Shown here one piece after another: positions 1 through 7,614 of a DNA stretch of 64,000 bases. Position 1 is the stretch's first letter; each line of letters starts with the position of its first letter. The stretch comes from JAQVEB01 sp028698105. GTDB taxonomy: Bacteria; Bacteroidota; Bacteroidia; Bacteroidales; Dysgonomonadaceae. The notes beneath the pieces are model-generated. The model made no database searches and was not told where the DNA came from. It saw nothing but the letters and a program-made list of their open reading frames with translations. The position numbers and the translations under genes are program-made. The DNA is taken from NCBI GenBank assembly GCA_964293155.1, contig CAXYYA010000009.1:1-64000 (forward strand), in the 5' to 3' direction.

Positions 1-110
1 TCAAAATTCTGTGCTTTGTTCAGCACCACCCATTTTTTCAGTTCTCCGTTGTCTGTCACGAAGTTGGGTTCTTTCTTGAGTTGTTGCTCTAATGTTGTAT
101 ATAATTTCAT
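1..110 (-). CDS. Probable type III DNA methyltransferase (Mod), N-terminal 36 codons only
   Basis: An open frame starts at an ATG at 110 and runs off the left edge without a stop. Its first 36 residues include KKEPNFVTDNGELKKW and NKAQNF. From memory this matches the N-terminus of Bacteroidota type III restriction-modification Mod subunits, site-specific N6-adenine methyltransferases. The catalytic motifs lie outside the window, so the call rests only on N-terminal resemblance. A good -7 element lies 28 bp upstream. The TIR-like gene on the same strand supports a defence setting. It could instead be another nuclease or methylase sharing this leader. Confidence 0.5.
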   Translation of the reverse strand, partial: MKLYTTLEQQLKKEPNFVTDNGELKKWVVLNKAQNF

Positions 111-137
111 TTATCTTCTTTCAAATTATTCAATCGT

Positions 138-145
138 CAAATTTA
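138..145 (-). promoter_or_regulatory. -7 promoter element of the methyltransferase gene
   Basis: The minus strand reads TAAATTTG, matching the Bacteroidota housekeeping -7 consensus TAnnTTTG. It lies 28 bp upstream of the ATG at 110. Confidence 0.45.
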
Positions 146-269
146 CTTTTTATTGTCGGTTCGTTTGTCCGAGCGTTGGCAAAAAATGGCTCTTTTGGTT
201 TTTTGAGCGTTGGCTCGTGTGTCGGCAAAAACCAAATGTGCTATTTGCGGGTTGGCTTTTTACACTGAC

Positions 270-402
270 GCACAACGTTTTGGGTATTGCCGAAGGTGGG
301 GATTTTTAGCACTAAAGTTCAATCGAAGAACAGATGTTGTACCTTGTACAAATGTTCAATCGAAGCCGTTCAGCCCCGCTTTTGGCAATACCTTGTGTGT
401 GC
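270..402. repeat. attC-like imperfect palindrome with paired TTCAATCGAAG motifs
   Basis: The left arm (270-302) contains GGTATTGCCGAAGGTGGGG and the right arm (about 373-402) is its near reverse complement (CCCCGCTTTTGGCAATACC). The outer ends GCACAA and TTGTGTGTGC also pair. The interior holds two direct copies of TTCAATCGAAG at 318-328 and 355-365. A 130-bp palindrome between accessory genes, with a bulged stem and conserved inner motifs, resembles an integron attC site. No integrase is in view and I cannot name the family. Upstream, 150-250 carries two copies of GAGCGTTGGC and no gene I can support. Confidence 0.5.
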
Positions 403-878
403 CCTGCATGAGCAGCGCACCCACCACCGTAGGTCTGTAAAAACTCCAAAAGTACAAATTTTTATCGATAACCTACGCCATGTGGGTGCATTTTTATTTT
501 CCAGAGGGTGCAAGTCCCTTACAGGCGGGGGTAACGCCCCGAACTGTCAGCACGTCGCAAGGTGGTTTACCGCGAGGTATGCACTGAAGGAAGCGAAACG
601 GCAAACTCCGGTACTGACGAACAGGAACGGCATACGAGGCATAGTTGTTTAGGGTAAGCAAGCACATCATTGTAACGCCCCAAATGTTTTTTTTCTGTGG
701 ACAATTATGTAGATGCCGCAGTGATTGGAGGAAGGAAACTGCTCTTACCGGGGGAGGTCTCGTGCTGTGCCCGCGCAACACGAGAAGTCAGCAGAAGTCA
801 TAGTAGCTACAGGCAACGAGCCGACAAGCGTTTCGTACCGGATAGTCGGAGGTCTCACAAAAGTAGCGAAGGACAGAA

Positions 879-967
879 CGTTAAGATGTTCCCGATGCAA
901 AACGGAGGCGTGCCAGCCGTTTTATAGACGGAACAGAGCCAGGTACTTATAGCTCCACATCTTAACG
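879..967 (+). other. Group II intron domain IV, closed without a maturase gene
   Basis: CGTTAAGATGT (879-889) pairs perfectly with ACATCTTAACG (957-967) around a 67-nt loop. Domain IV normally houses the intron reverse transcriptase gene; here it is an empty stem-loop. Confidence 0.6.
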
Positions 968-1037
968 AACCGCTGTATACGAGACCCGTACGTACAGTGG
1001 TGTGAGAGGCTCTCCCCGTCAGTGATTACTGGCGGGG
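968..1037 (+). ncRNA. Group II intron domains V and VI
   Basis: Domain V: ACCGCTGTA (969-977) pairs with TACAGTGGT (993-1001, one G-T wobble). TACG pairs with CGTA inside it, leaving a 5-nt loop and the characteristic two-base CG bulge, about 34 nt in total. Domain VI: CCCCGTCAGT (1014-1023), loop GATT and ACTGGCGGGG (1028-1037) form a 10-bp hairpin followed by the 3' end. I did not fix the branch-point adenosine. Confidence 0.7.
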
Positions 1038-1059
1038 CAGTCTACTCGATTAGCAGATG

Positions 1060-1836
1060 TTATTTTATCATTCCAAGTTTTTTGAATTTTCTTTGAAGTT
1101 CATAAAAACATTGTTCAATGTTATCTCCAGAAAATGGTATGTACTGTAATCCAGCTATATTCGTGAATTCTTCAAGTCCATCTTGTTTTAGTATAATAAC
1201 TTTATCAAAACCTAGTCTGCCTTGAAATAATCCGGCTTCGTGAATTACATTCTGTCTTGCTCTATTCTTGCCGTCTGCCGTTTCATCTTCAGCTGTCATT
1301 ACTAATATTGCAAATGAAGAGTTGTCTAAAAATTCATTTAGGATGTTAATAATAGTTTCGCTTGTTCTTGATTCTTCTTCAAAAGTCAATGTTTGAAGAT
1401 TTAGGTCGTCTTTTAAATATATCTGAAGTCGCGCCCAAAGTTTGCTTCTTCCGTGTCCAATGAATATTTTTCCTAGACCACTAGATTTTTTTTGAGGAAT
1501 AGGCTTTATAAATTCAAACTCTTTAAGTAATGAGTCATTTGGTAATGATTTTAACTGTTGTACAATGTTATATATTGTTTTTACTGTAGTGTCGTTGGTA
1601 GATGTTTGAGAAGGTGGAATATAAATTACACCGCTACCTCGAGTTGATCTATAACGGCTAAAAAATTCTTCTATTTTTTCAGAATATAGAATTATATCGT
1701 CAAGACTTGATGGATCAGAATAGTCAACTTCGGATAATTTTTTGACAAATACTTGGATGGGTGCGAAAAATTTCAAATCGGTTTTCACACTTTCCCATAA
1801 AGCTTCAGAAAGTAATTGCAGTTCTTTTATTTTCAT
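1060..1836 (-). CDS. TIR-like nucleotide-binding protein (PF10137 type), putative defence effector
   Basis: 258 residues. Residues 1-120 have no domain I recognise. Residues 122-245 form a TIR-like domain of the 'predicted nucleotide-binding protein containing TIR-like domain' family: KIFIGHGR at 123-130, a predicted strand ILVMTAED at 177-184, and RARQNVIHEAGLFQGRLG at 192-209. Glu200 is in the position expected of the catalytic glutamate of NAD-cleaving TIR domains. In CBASS and related systems such domains are NADase effectors that kill infected cells; that role here is inferred. No cyclase or other sensor is adjacent, so residues 1-120 may be the trigger module. It sits between attC-like palindromes like a gene cassette. 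Confidence 0.8.
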   Translation of the reverse strand: MKIKELQLLSEALWESVKTDLKFFAPIQVFVKKLSEVDYSDPSSLDDIILYSEKIEEFFSRYRSTRGSGVIYIPPSQTSTNDTTVKTIYNIVQQLKSLPNDSLLKEFEFIKPIPQKKSSGLGKIFIGHGRSKLWARLQIYLKDDLNLQTLTFEEESRTSETIINILNEFLDNSSFAILVMTAEDETADGKNRARQNVIHEAGLFQGRLGFDKVIILKQDGLEEFTNIAGLQYIPFSGDNIEQCFYELQRKFKKLGMIK

Positions 1837-1891
1837 TTCAATTTTTGAGGTTCAGTCGGTTCATAATATCTGCTAACACATAAATACCCGC

Positions 1892-1972
1892 AACTTTATT
1901 GCGCATATTTACCCAAAATAGGGCGGCTTTGCGAAAGTTTGGGCGTTATTTCTTACAAATAATGCGCAAGTT
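1892..1972. repeat. Second imperfect palindrome upstream of the TIR-like gene
   Basis: AACTTTATTGCGCATATTT (1892-1910) is nearly complementary to AAATAATGCGCAAGTT (1957-1972), and inside it CCCAAA (1912-1917) pairs with TTTGGG (1938-1943). The element ends near GGGCGTTAT, reminiscent of an integron attC core, but I could not match the full consensus. With the palindrome at 270-402 it brackets the TIR-like gene and the intron. Confidence 0.4.
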
Positions 1973-2044
1973 AATGAATCTATACAAATTCACCAAATGT
2001 TTTATTCTTCCGGTACGCTGTACCTGTGGGGTTTATATGTAATG

Positions 2045-2155
2045 GAATACCTACAAATATCCAGCTACTTTGTAGCGAACGGCACAGCGTGCCAAAAATC
2101 TTTGTAGCCGGAGTAATCAGACGAAACATTGCGGTGCGGCGCACCGGAATATGTT
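2045..2155. repeat. Dispersed-repeat relic with short hairpins
   Basis: The stretch carries the perfect hairpins GGCACAGCGTGCC (2081-2093) and CGGTGCGGCGCACCG (2132-2146). Between them are variants of a CTACAAATATCC / ATCTTTGTAGCC module. This looks like a decayed intergenic repeat family rather than coding sequence. The rest of 1973-2162 shows nothing I can name. Confidence 0.35.
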
Positions 2156-2162
2156 ATGATAT

Positions 2163-2357
2163 TTATTGTAGTTTTTGTTTCCCGAATTTGTTAATTTCAG
2201 CAAGTATTATCCTATCAATCTTTTTTAATTTGGGTTGAAAAAAACTTCCTTTGTACGTTTTTTCAAAAAACATCAAGTCTGTTGAACTATCCTTAATCCA
2301 AACTGTAACCACAACGAGCCTTTCAAAGAGGATTTTGTTGCCGGTATAATCGGTCAT
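2163..2357 (-). CDS. Short hypothetical ORF, possibly a gene remnant
   Basis: A 64-codon frame begins MTDYTGNKILFERLVVV and ends in a basic tail. It has no signal peptide, no membrane segment and no family I recognise. It lies in repeat-rich sequence with no convincing promoter or ribosome binding site. It may be a real small protein, a fragment of a lost gene, or chance. Confidence 0.2.
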   Translation of the reverse strand: MTDYTGNKILFERLVVVTVWIKDSSTDLMFFEKTYKGSFFQPKLKKIDRIILAEINKFGKQKLQ

Positions 2358-2475
2358 TAAACTTCACGATTTCGGATTTTTTTATAAATCTGACAACCTG
2401 ACGGATAAATCGAATAACCGTTTTTGTTGATAAAATCAATATTTTGCTCAATAAAATAAGAGTTTTTCAAATGTC

Positions 2476-4005
2476 TTATATTTCATCCGGCCACGGACAT
2501 GGTTTACCGGTAGCCTTAAACGACGGACGTTGCGCCGAAACGCCGCGCAAATAACCGCCCAATTCCATGGATAATGCCTTCACCAATTCGGGATGCTTCG
2601 CCGAAAGGTCTTTCTTCTCACCGATATCGTCGGGGATGTTGAACAGTTCCTTCTTGCCCGTTTCATAGTAATACACCAGCTTCCAATCGCCTTTGCGCAC
2701 CGCGCTGGTTGTGCCGATACCGGGGCCGTCGTTGCCCCACAGGTTGGGAAAGTGCCAATATAAACTGCGGTTTTTGTTGAAGCCTTTTTCGCCCTGTAAC
2801 ATCGGCATGAAGCTTTTTCCGTCAATGGACTGAATGGTTTCGTATCGTTTTACCTGCGCCATTTCGAGGATGGTCGGGAAGAAATCTTCGATGATGAGGT
2901 AGTCGTTACATTTGCTCTTTGGTTTCACGGTTCCGGGCCATCGCACGATCATCGGTTCGCGCGTGCCGCCTTCGTACATCGAACCTTTTCCACTGTTCAG
3001 CGGCGCGTTTTGCACGTGAAGCGGCGTATCGCGCCAATAATCTTCCGACGAAAGTCCACCGTTGTCACTCATAAAAATGACAATTGTGTTATCGTCCAAA
3101 TCGTTCTTTTCCAGCCAGTTCATCAGGTCGCCCAGGCTTTTGTCCATCCCTTCGATAAGCGAAGCGTAGCCCGCTTCTTTCTCCGATAATCCCGCATCAC
3201 AGTATTTCTGGTAAAATCGCATGTCTTTGTCCACCGGCACGTGAATGGCGTAGTGCGCCATGTACAGGTAAAACGGCTGACCGAGTTTTTTGGCTTTGTC
3301 TAAAGCTTTCATGGCCTCGATGGTGAGGGCTTCCGTAGCAAAAATATCCTGTCCCCAATAGTCTTTCAATCCGGGAATGGCTTGCAGCGGGGAGGGTTTT
3401 CCATCGGTGCGGTTACCGAAATTTTGCTCGCCCAGGTAACTGGCCAATCCGCCGCCGGCGTGGCCGGCAATGTTCACTTCAAAACCGAAGTGGTGCGGAC
3501 TTTCTCCGGGCGTGTCAATAGCGCCCCAGTGCGCCTTGCCGCAGTGAATGGTGTGATAACCGCTGTTTTTGAGCAATTGCGAGAGCAAAGTTACTTCGTA
3601 CGTATGCGGAATGCCCGGGACCTGACAAATGCCGTTCACGTTCCAATCGGGAAAATCAAGCACATCGCTTTTGCGGTCGGTAGATTTGTTTTTCTCCAAT
3701 GTCCAGTTTGTTACCCGATGCCGGGCAGCGTTCATTCCCGTCATCAAACTCACGCGCGTGGGTGAGCTCACAGGACAGGCGTACGCCTGCGTGAACATCA
3801 TTCCTTGCGAAGCAAGCCGCTCCATGTTGGGCGTGTGGTATTTTCTGTTTAACGGCGTTTCCTGTGTCCAGAACGGAAGTGAAGTGTCCTGCCAGCCCAT
3901 ATCGTCCACCATGAAAAGGATGATATTGGGTCGGGTGTCAGTAGTTTGTGCCGATAGCGCCGTTGCTGAAAGCAACGCGAGCGGAAGGATGGATTTTTTG
4001 TTCAT
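2476..4005 (-). CDS. Secreted S1-family sulfatase
   Basis: 509 residues with a signal peptide (first ~20 residues, ending ALSAQ), so it acts in the periplasm or at the surface. The formylglycine sulfatase core follows: PNIILFMVDD (26-35, metal-binding aspartates) and the active-site motif S-S-P-T-R at 80-84. Ser80 is the residue converted to formylglycine. As the motif starts with Ser rather than Cys, activation needs an anaerobic sulfatase-maturating enzyme (anSME), not seen here. It removes sulfate esters from glycans; the substrate position cannot be read. It is the last gene of the minus-strand fucose locus, 51 bp after GH29. Confidence 0.9.
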   Translation of the reverse strand: MNKKSILPLALLSATALSAQTTDTRPNIILFMVDDMGWQDTSLPFWTQETPLNRKYHTPNMERLASQGMMFTQAYACPVSSPTRVSLMTGMNAARHRVTNWTLEKNKSTDRKSDVLDFPDWNVNGICQVPGIPHTYEVTLLSQLLKNSGYHTIHCGKAHWGAIDTPGESPHHFGFEVNIAGHAGGGLASYLGEQNFGNRTDGKPSPLQAIPGLKDYWGQDIFATEALTIEAMKALDKAKKLGQPFYLYMAHYAIHVPVDKDMRFYQKYCDAGLSEKEAGYASLIEGMDKSLGDLMNWLEKNDLDDNTIVIFMSDNGGLSSEDYWRDTPLHVQNAPLNSGKGSMYEGGTREPMIVRWPGTVKPKSKCNDYLIIEDFFPTILEMAQVKRYETIQSIDGKSFMPMLQGEKGFNKNRSLYWHFPNLWGNDGPGIGTTSAVRKGDWKLVYYYETGKKELFNIPDDIGEKKDLSAKHPELVKALSMELGGYLRGVSAQRPSFKATGKPCPWPDEI

Positions 4006-4056
4006 ATTTTTAAAAAGTTAGATGTCGGATGTCCGAGGAAAACATTTAATTGTGAT

Positions 4057-5556
4057 TTACAGTTTCGGAGCATTTTCGATATGAAATGCACTAAAATTCC
4101 TAATTTGCGGAACATCAATATTTTTTTCAACCACCAAACGAACTCGACTTACTTCCGTCGGCTCAAAGGTCTGAATGCGTTTGTGCCCCACCGATTCGCC
4201 TTCGCAGAGGGTTTTCCAACCTTTGCGGGTTAACCCTTCCACTTTGTATTGGCGGATGCGTTCGCCTTTGGCAATATCTTCCTGAATGACGATTTGATTG
4301 ACAAGTTGACGTTTATCTAATTTGAGATTGATTTTTGTGCCTACGCCTGAAGTAGATTTCAACGGATGAGCGGTTAATTCCTGCACACGCGCGCCGAATT
4401 CTTCGAGACGTTTCACATCGCCCTCAGGCATCAATCCGCGCGGATCGGGCGTGAGCCCTACGATAAGCGTGGCGTTTTGTCCTACGGATTTGTAATACAT
4501 ATTCACCAATCGCTCCAAAGGTTCGACCGCTTTTTCGTCGCCCGGCTCCCAAAACCATTCGTGGCGGCCGTTGTAACCGCGAAGCGGGGCATCGGCCATT
4601 GCCGGCACCCAGTATTTTCCGTTGGGGTCGCCATGTTTCAGCAACGCGATATGGTCGTGCTGCGTATCGAGATTTTTATTGTGAGAAAAGGGCGTGGGAA
4701 AGCTGCTCCAGTTGGGATAGCCCACCGTTCCGGTTTCGGAACCGCCCCAGCGAAAATCGGCGCTTTCGGTGTTGTGATAAAACAGGCAGTTCGGATTTCG
4801 TTTTCTGACGATCGGTTCTACGTCAGGCCCCAAGCCTTTCGGATCATCGGCGCCGCCGTCGTACCACACCATAAACAAATCACCGTATTTCGACATCAAT
4901 TCTTCGGTCATCCGTTCGCAATAGCGGCGGTACCATTCCTGTCGGTTTTTGGCAAACTCGCTGTCGCCTTCGGCTTTGAAATTATGGATTCCGAAAAGTG
5001 AATTCCAGCGGATACCGATGTAAATTCCGGGCTGAATACCGTATTTTCGGCATGATTTCACGAAATCGCCCACAATGTCGCCTTTGCCGTCGCGCCATCT
5101 CAGAGCCTTCAGGCTGTACGGATTTACATCGCTTTGGTATATGGCAAATCCTGTTTCGTGCGTGGCGGTGATCACGGCAAATTTCGCACCCATCGCTTTG
5201 ACAGCACGAATCCATTGATCGGTATCCAACTCGACAGGGTTGAAGATGTTGTAGTCTTCCACCGGTGCGATGCGGTTGTCGGTTTGGTTGTATTTTTTTC
5301 CGTCGAAAACGTGCAGATCGTAATGGAAAATCACCCCCAATTCGGCCTCGTGCCATTTCATCTGGCGGGGCGCGGGAACGGGGTAGCTTGGTAGAGACGT
5401 GGCATGCCGCGTCTGTACATTCATTTTTTGAGTCCAAAAACTGATGTCCGAAGGCCGACTTAGAGACGCAATGCTTGCATCTCCTGTTGCAAAAGCAATA
5501 TGTATCTGCCCGAAAAGAACGGCAAAAAAAAGGAGATACAGTGATTTTATTTTCAT
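4057..5556 (-). CDS. GH29 alpha-L-fucosidase, secreted
   Basis: 499 residues with a signal peptide (~23 residues). The GH29 barrel begins at WHEAELGVIFHYD (68-80). VWYDGG at 230-235 places the nucleophile at Asp233. TATHETGF (130-137) corresponds to the fucose-binding strand. The C-terminal ~90 residues look like a beta-sandwich. GH29 enzymes release L-fucose with retention, typically from alpha-1,3/1,4 or alpha-1,6 linkages, which complements the GH95 enzyme nearby. The motif is YDG rather than the more common FDG, a tolerated change. Confidence 0.9.
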   Translation of the reverse strand: MKIKSLYLLFFAVLFGQIHIAFATGDASIASLSRPSDISFWTQKMNVQTRHATSLPSYPVPAPRQMKWHEAELGVIFHYDLHVFDGKKYNQTDNRIAPVEDYNIFNPVELDTDQWIRAVKAMGAKFAVITATHETGFAIYQSDVNPYSLKALRWRDGKGDIVGDFVKSCRKYGIQPGIYIGIRWNSLFGIHNFKAEGDSEFAKNRQEWYRRYCERMTEELMSKYGDLFMVWYDGGADDPKGLGPDVEPIVRKRNPNCLFYHNTESADFRWGGSETGTVGYPNWSSFPTPFSHNKNLDTQHDHIALLKHGDPNGKYWVPAMADAPLRGYNGRHEWFWEPGDEKAVEPLERLVNMYYKSVGQNATLIVGLTPDPRGLMPEGDVKRLEEFGARVQELTAHPLKSTSGVGTKINLKLDKRQLVNQIVIQEDIAKGERIRQYKVEGLTRKGWKTLCEGESVGHKRIQTFEPTEVSRVRLVVEKNIDVPQIRNFSAFHIENAPKL

Positions 5557-5608
5557 TGTTTTAGAATAAAGTAGCTACTAACTTGAAGCTAGCTGCTACT
5601 TATATGAT

Positions 5609-5764
5609 TTACTTTTTGTCTTTCAAATAAAATAATGCGGCAATCAGTATAAATCCAATTCCGGTTAGGGTGGGAGGAAGTATTCCGCCTTTGATTCCGA
5701 GATAAATCATTACTGCGGCTACGATGAGCAGCAGGATGATGAGAAGGTTGTTCATTATTTTCAT
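5609..5764 (-). CDS. Small two-helix membrane protein
   Basis: 51 codons, starting MKIMNNLLIILL and ending YLKDKK. Two hydrophobic helices (about residues 6-22 and 31-47) are separated by the turn KGGILPP, and the C-terminus is lysine-rich. It lies 65 bp downstream of GH20 and 52 bp upstream of GH29 on the same strand, so it is probably co-transcribed. A longer overlapping frame (5589-5801) has an unlikely composition and is rejected. I do not recognise a family; it may be a small inner-membrane accessory protein. Confidence 0.55.
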   Translation of the reverse strand: MKIMNNLLIILLLIVAAVMIYLGIKGGILPPTLTGIGFILIAALFYLKDKK

Positions 5765-5829
5765 TGTAATCTGAATTTTGAGTTTTGAATTTAAGAGACA
5801 CTCAGCAACTTGAAATGTCGGGTTTGCGT

Positions 5830-7437
5830 TTAAGGGGCGACCTCAAACGGTACCCTGAACGATACGCCCGCCTTCATCAGTTCCGACAAGTTGGGATACA
5901 TGCGTTGCAGAAACGAATTCCAGATGCGATATTTCATTTTTGTCCATCCGGCTTCGGCCAGCGCTAATCCGCGAGGCCACGTCATGTAATTTACGCGGTT
6001 AATATCCTGAATGGCTTCTCCCCACAATGTGCCCATTACACCGATAATGTGCTGCCTTTCGTTTTCGGGTAAATTGTACGTAGGGTCAAATTGGTAAGTT
6101 TTTTCCAGCGTTGTGACGGGCATTCCCCAGTTGTTGAATTCCGGCAAATCGTTTTTGTACTGTGGATAATCAAGATAACAGAACTCGCCCGGCGCCAAAA
6201 TGAGCGGATGATTGTTTTTTGCCGTTAATTCAATACATTTCGGCGTGAGCCCCATGCGCCACGTAACCAACGTAACATCGGCTTGATAATCAAACAGATA
6301 TTCATTTGCCGGCATACGAATGTTGTCGAGTTCGCACCAGAGAATGGCCTTCATTCCGTGTTTGCGTACCGATGTGAGCACGTTTCCGAAAAACACGTTC
6401 ATCAGTTGTTCGGGCTTGGTGTAGTTATGCTTGCGCATAAGTTCCAGATTTTCGGGACTTTTTGCCCAATTGCTTTCTATTGCTGACTCATCGCCTCCTA
6501 AATGAATGGTTTTTGAGGGGAAAATGGACGAAACTTCGCGGATAACATCGTTCAGCACTTTATATACTTTCGGGTTGGCGGCCGAAAGCATCATGTTGGT
6601 AGTTTTGTTGATGTCGAAAATGCTGTCTTTCATAATGTCGCAACGCAGATCGGGATAAGCGGCAAGCATGGCCACCGTGTGTCCCGGTATATCGATTTCG
6701 GGAATTACCTGAATATTGCGTTGAGCGGCGTAACGAACAATTTCCCGCAAATCTTCCTGCGTGTAAAAACCGTTGTGGGGCGCTCCGGCATCTTTCTTCG
6801 GATTCCTGAACGCGCCGATTTCCGTAAGCTTTGGGTGGCTTTTAATTTCCACGCGCCAGCCTTGGTCGTCGGTCAAATGAATTTGCAGCGTGTTGTATTT
6901 GAATTTCAGCATTTGGTCGATGTAGCTTTTCACATCTTTTACCGGAATGAAGTTACGCGCCGGCTCGAGCATCAACGCACGGAATGACATAGCCGGCTCA
7001 TCGTCAATCGTTACGGAGCGAATACGCTTATACGGAGTATTTGCCGCATCGCCCAACATTAACTGATTCAGGGTAATAACGCCATAAAGCACAGCGCCCG
7101 CCGTTTTTCCTTTAATCGAAATTCCCTTTGAGCTGATGTTCAAAATATAATGCTCGTCTCCTTGAATGTTGTTGTCAATCAACAACTGGATGGTCCCTTT
7201 ATCCGAAGTTTGACCGAGCGTGATTCTCATTTGGTTTTTTACCGCGTCTTTCAGCATGGAAGCCGCGAAATCGAGCCCGGGAGAATTTACCGAAACCGAT
7301 GTCTGTTTTGAAACCGCAAAAAACCCGTTGCCCTGCACCACCGAATTCGGATAAGGCATGAGCGCCGAGAGATTGTCTTGCGCATTGATGACGAGTGCGA
7401 ATATGTATGAGAGAAATAAAATAGTTGCTTTTCTCAT
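5830..7437 (-). CDS. GH20 beta-N-acetylhexosaminidase
   Basis: 535 residues with a signal peptide ending near Ala19. The GH20b-like N-terminal domain spans about 25-145 and the catalytic barrel follows: LQIHLTDDQGWR (184-195), PEIDIPGH (246-253) and IHLGGDES (311-318). Asp316-Glu317 is the catalytic pair for substrate-assisted hydrolysis. It removes terminal beta-linked GlcNAc or GalNAc, as found in mucin O-glycans. It sits between the GH95 fucosidase and the small membrane protein gene. Confidence 0.92.
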   Translation of the reverse strand: MRKATILFLSYIFALVINAQDNLSALMPYPNSVVQGNGFFAVSKQTSVSVNSPGLDFAASMLKDAVKNQMRITLGQTSDKGTIQLLIDNNIQGDEHYILNISSKGISIKGKTAGAVLYGVITLNQLMLGDAANTPYKRIRSVTIDDEPAMSFRALMLEPARNFIPVKDVKSYIDQMLKFKYNTLQIHLTDDQGWRVEIKSHPKLTEIGAFRNPKKDAGAPHNGFYTQEDLREIVRYAAQRNIQVIPEIDIPGHTVAMLAAYPDLRCDIMKDSIFDINKTTNMMLSAANPKVYKVLNDVIREVSSIFPSKTIHLGGDESAIESNWAKSPENLELMRKHNYTKPEQLMNVFFGNVLTSVRKHGMKAILWCELDNIRMPANEYLFDYQADVTLVTWRMGLTPKCIELTAKNNHPLILAPGEFCYLDYPQYKNDLPEFNNWGMPVTTLEKTYQFDPTYNLPENERQHIIGVMGTLWGEAIQDINRVNYMTWPRGLALAEAGWTKMKYRIWNSFLQRMYPNLSELMKAGVSFRVPFEVAP

Positions 7438-7564
7438 TATGATTTTATTAAATTTCGTCGAAATCTAACCCTTCCTCCCGTAATGCGGAATACACCTTTT
7501 TCATCAAAACGGAGAGTGACGGATGTGTTGTCCTTGCCAAGTTAAAACACATGCAACTCATATT

Positions 7565-7605
7565 GTCCCCTTTTTTCAAAGGGGACGAGCGTAGCGGAGG
7601 GGTTA
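7565..7605. repeat. Solo pyrimidine/purine palindromic repeat end
   Basis: GTCCCCTTT pairs with AAAGGGGAC as a hairpin (7565-7586), followed by GAGCGTAGCGGAGGGGTT. Read on the minus strand, the layout (an outer ACCCCTCC arm, then an inner CCCCTTT/AAGGGG hairpin) resembles the ends of the elements inside leuS. It lies between GH95 and GH20 and could also weaken transcription between them. The rest of 7438-7614 holds no gene. Confidence 0.4.
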
Positions 7606-7614
7606 AAGTTGAAT

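Larger units (their letters stand above)
482..1050 (+). mobile_element. ORF-less group II intron
   Basis: The stretch has the layout of a bacterial group II intron: a 5' end near GTGGG at 482 (consensus GUGYG), a structured region from about 503, a closed domain IV stem (879-967), a domain V helix (968-1001), a domain VI hairpin (1014-1037) and a 3' end at about 1050 (CTACTCGAT). At roughly 570 nt it has no room for the usual reverse transcriptase/maturase, and no frame encodes one. It would depend on a maturase supplied in trans. It lies antisense just downstream of the TIR-like gene's stop codon. The 3' boundary is good to a few bases; the 5' boundary is less certain. Confidence 0.75.

Noticed and set aside
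16..652. Plus-strand frames across the left edge and the first palindrome
   Set aside because: Their compositions are unlikely, they overlap the methyltransferase start or the palindrome, and they lack ribosome binding sites.
494..952. Protein-coding frames within the intron region (minus 494-781; plus 697-927 and 725-952)
   Set aside because: They overlap structured group II intron RNA, resemble no protein family, and none is a reverse transcriptase.
1892..1972. Canonical integron attC site
   Set aside because: The core GTTRRRY/RYYYAAC pairs could not be placed exactly at the ends; it is kept only as an attC-like palindrome.
5589..5801. 70-codon minus-strand frame between GH20 and GH29
   Set aside because: Its composition is rich in Asn, His, Arg and Ser without structure; the overlapping 51-codon two-helix frame is far more protein-like.
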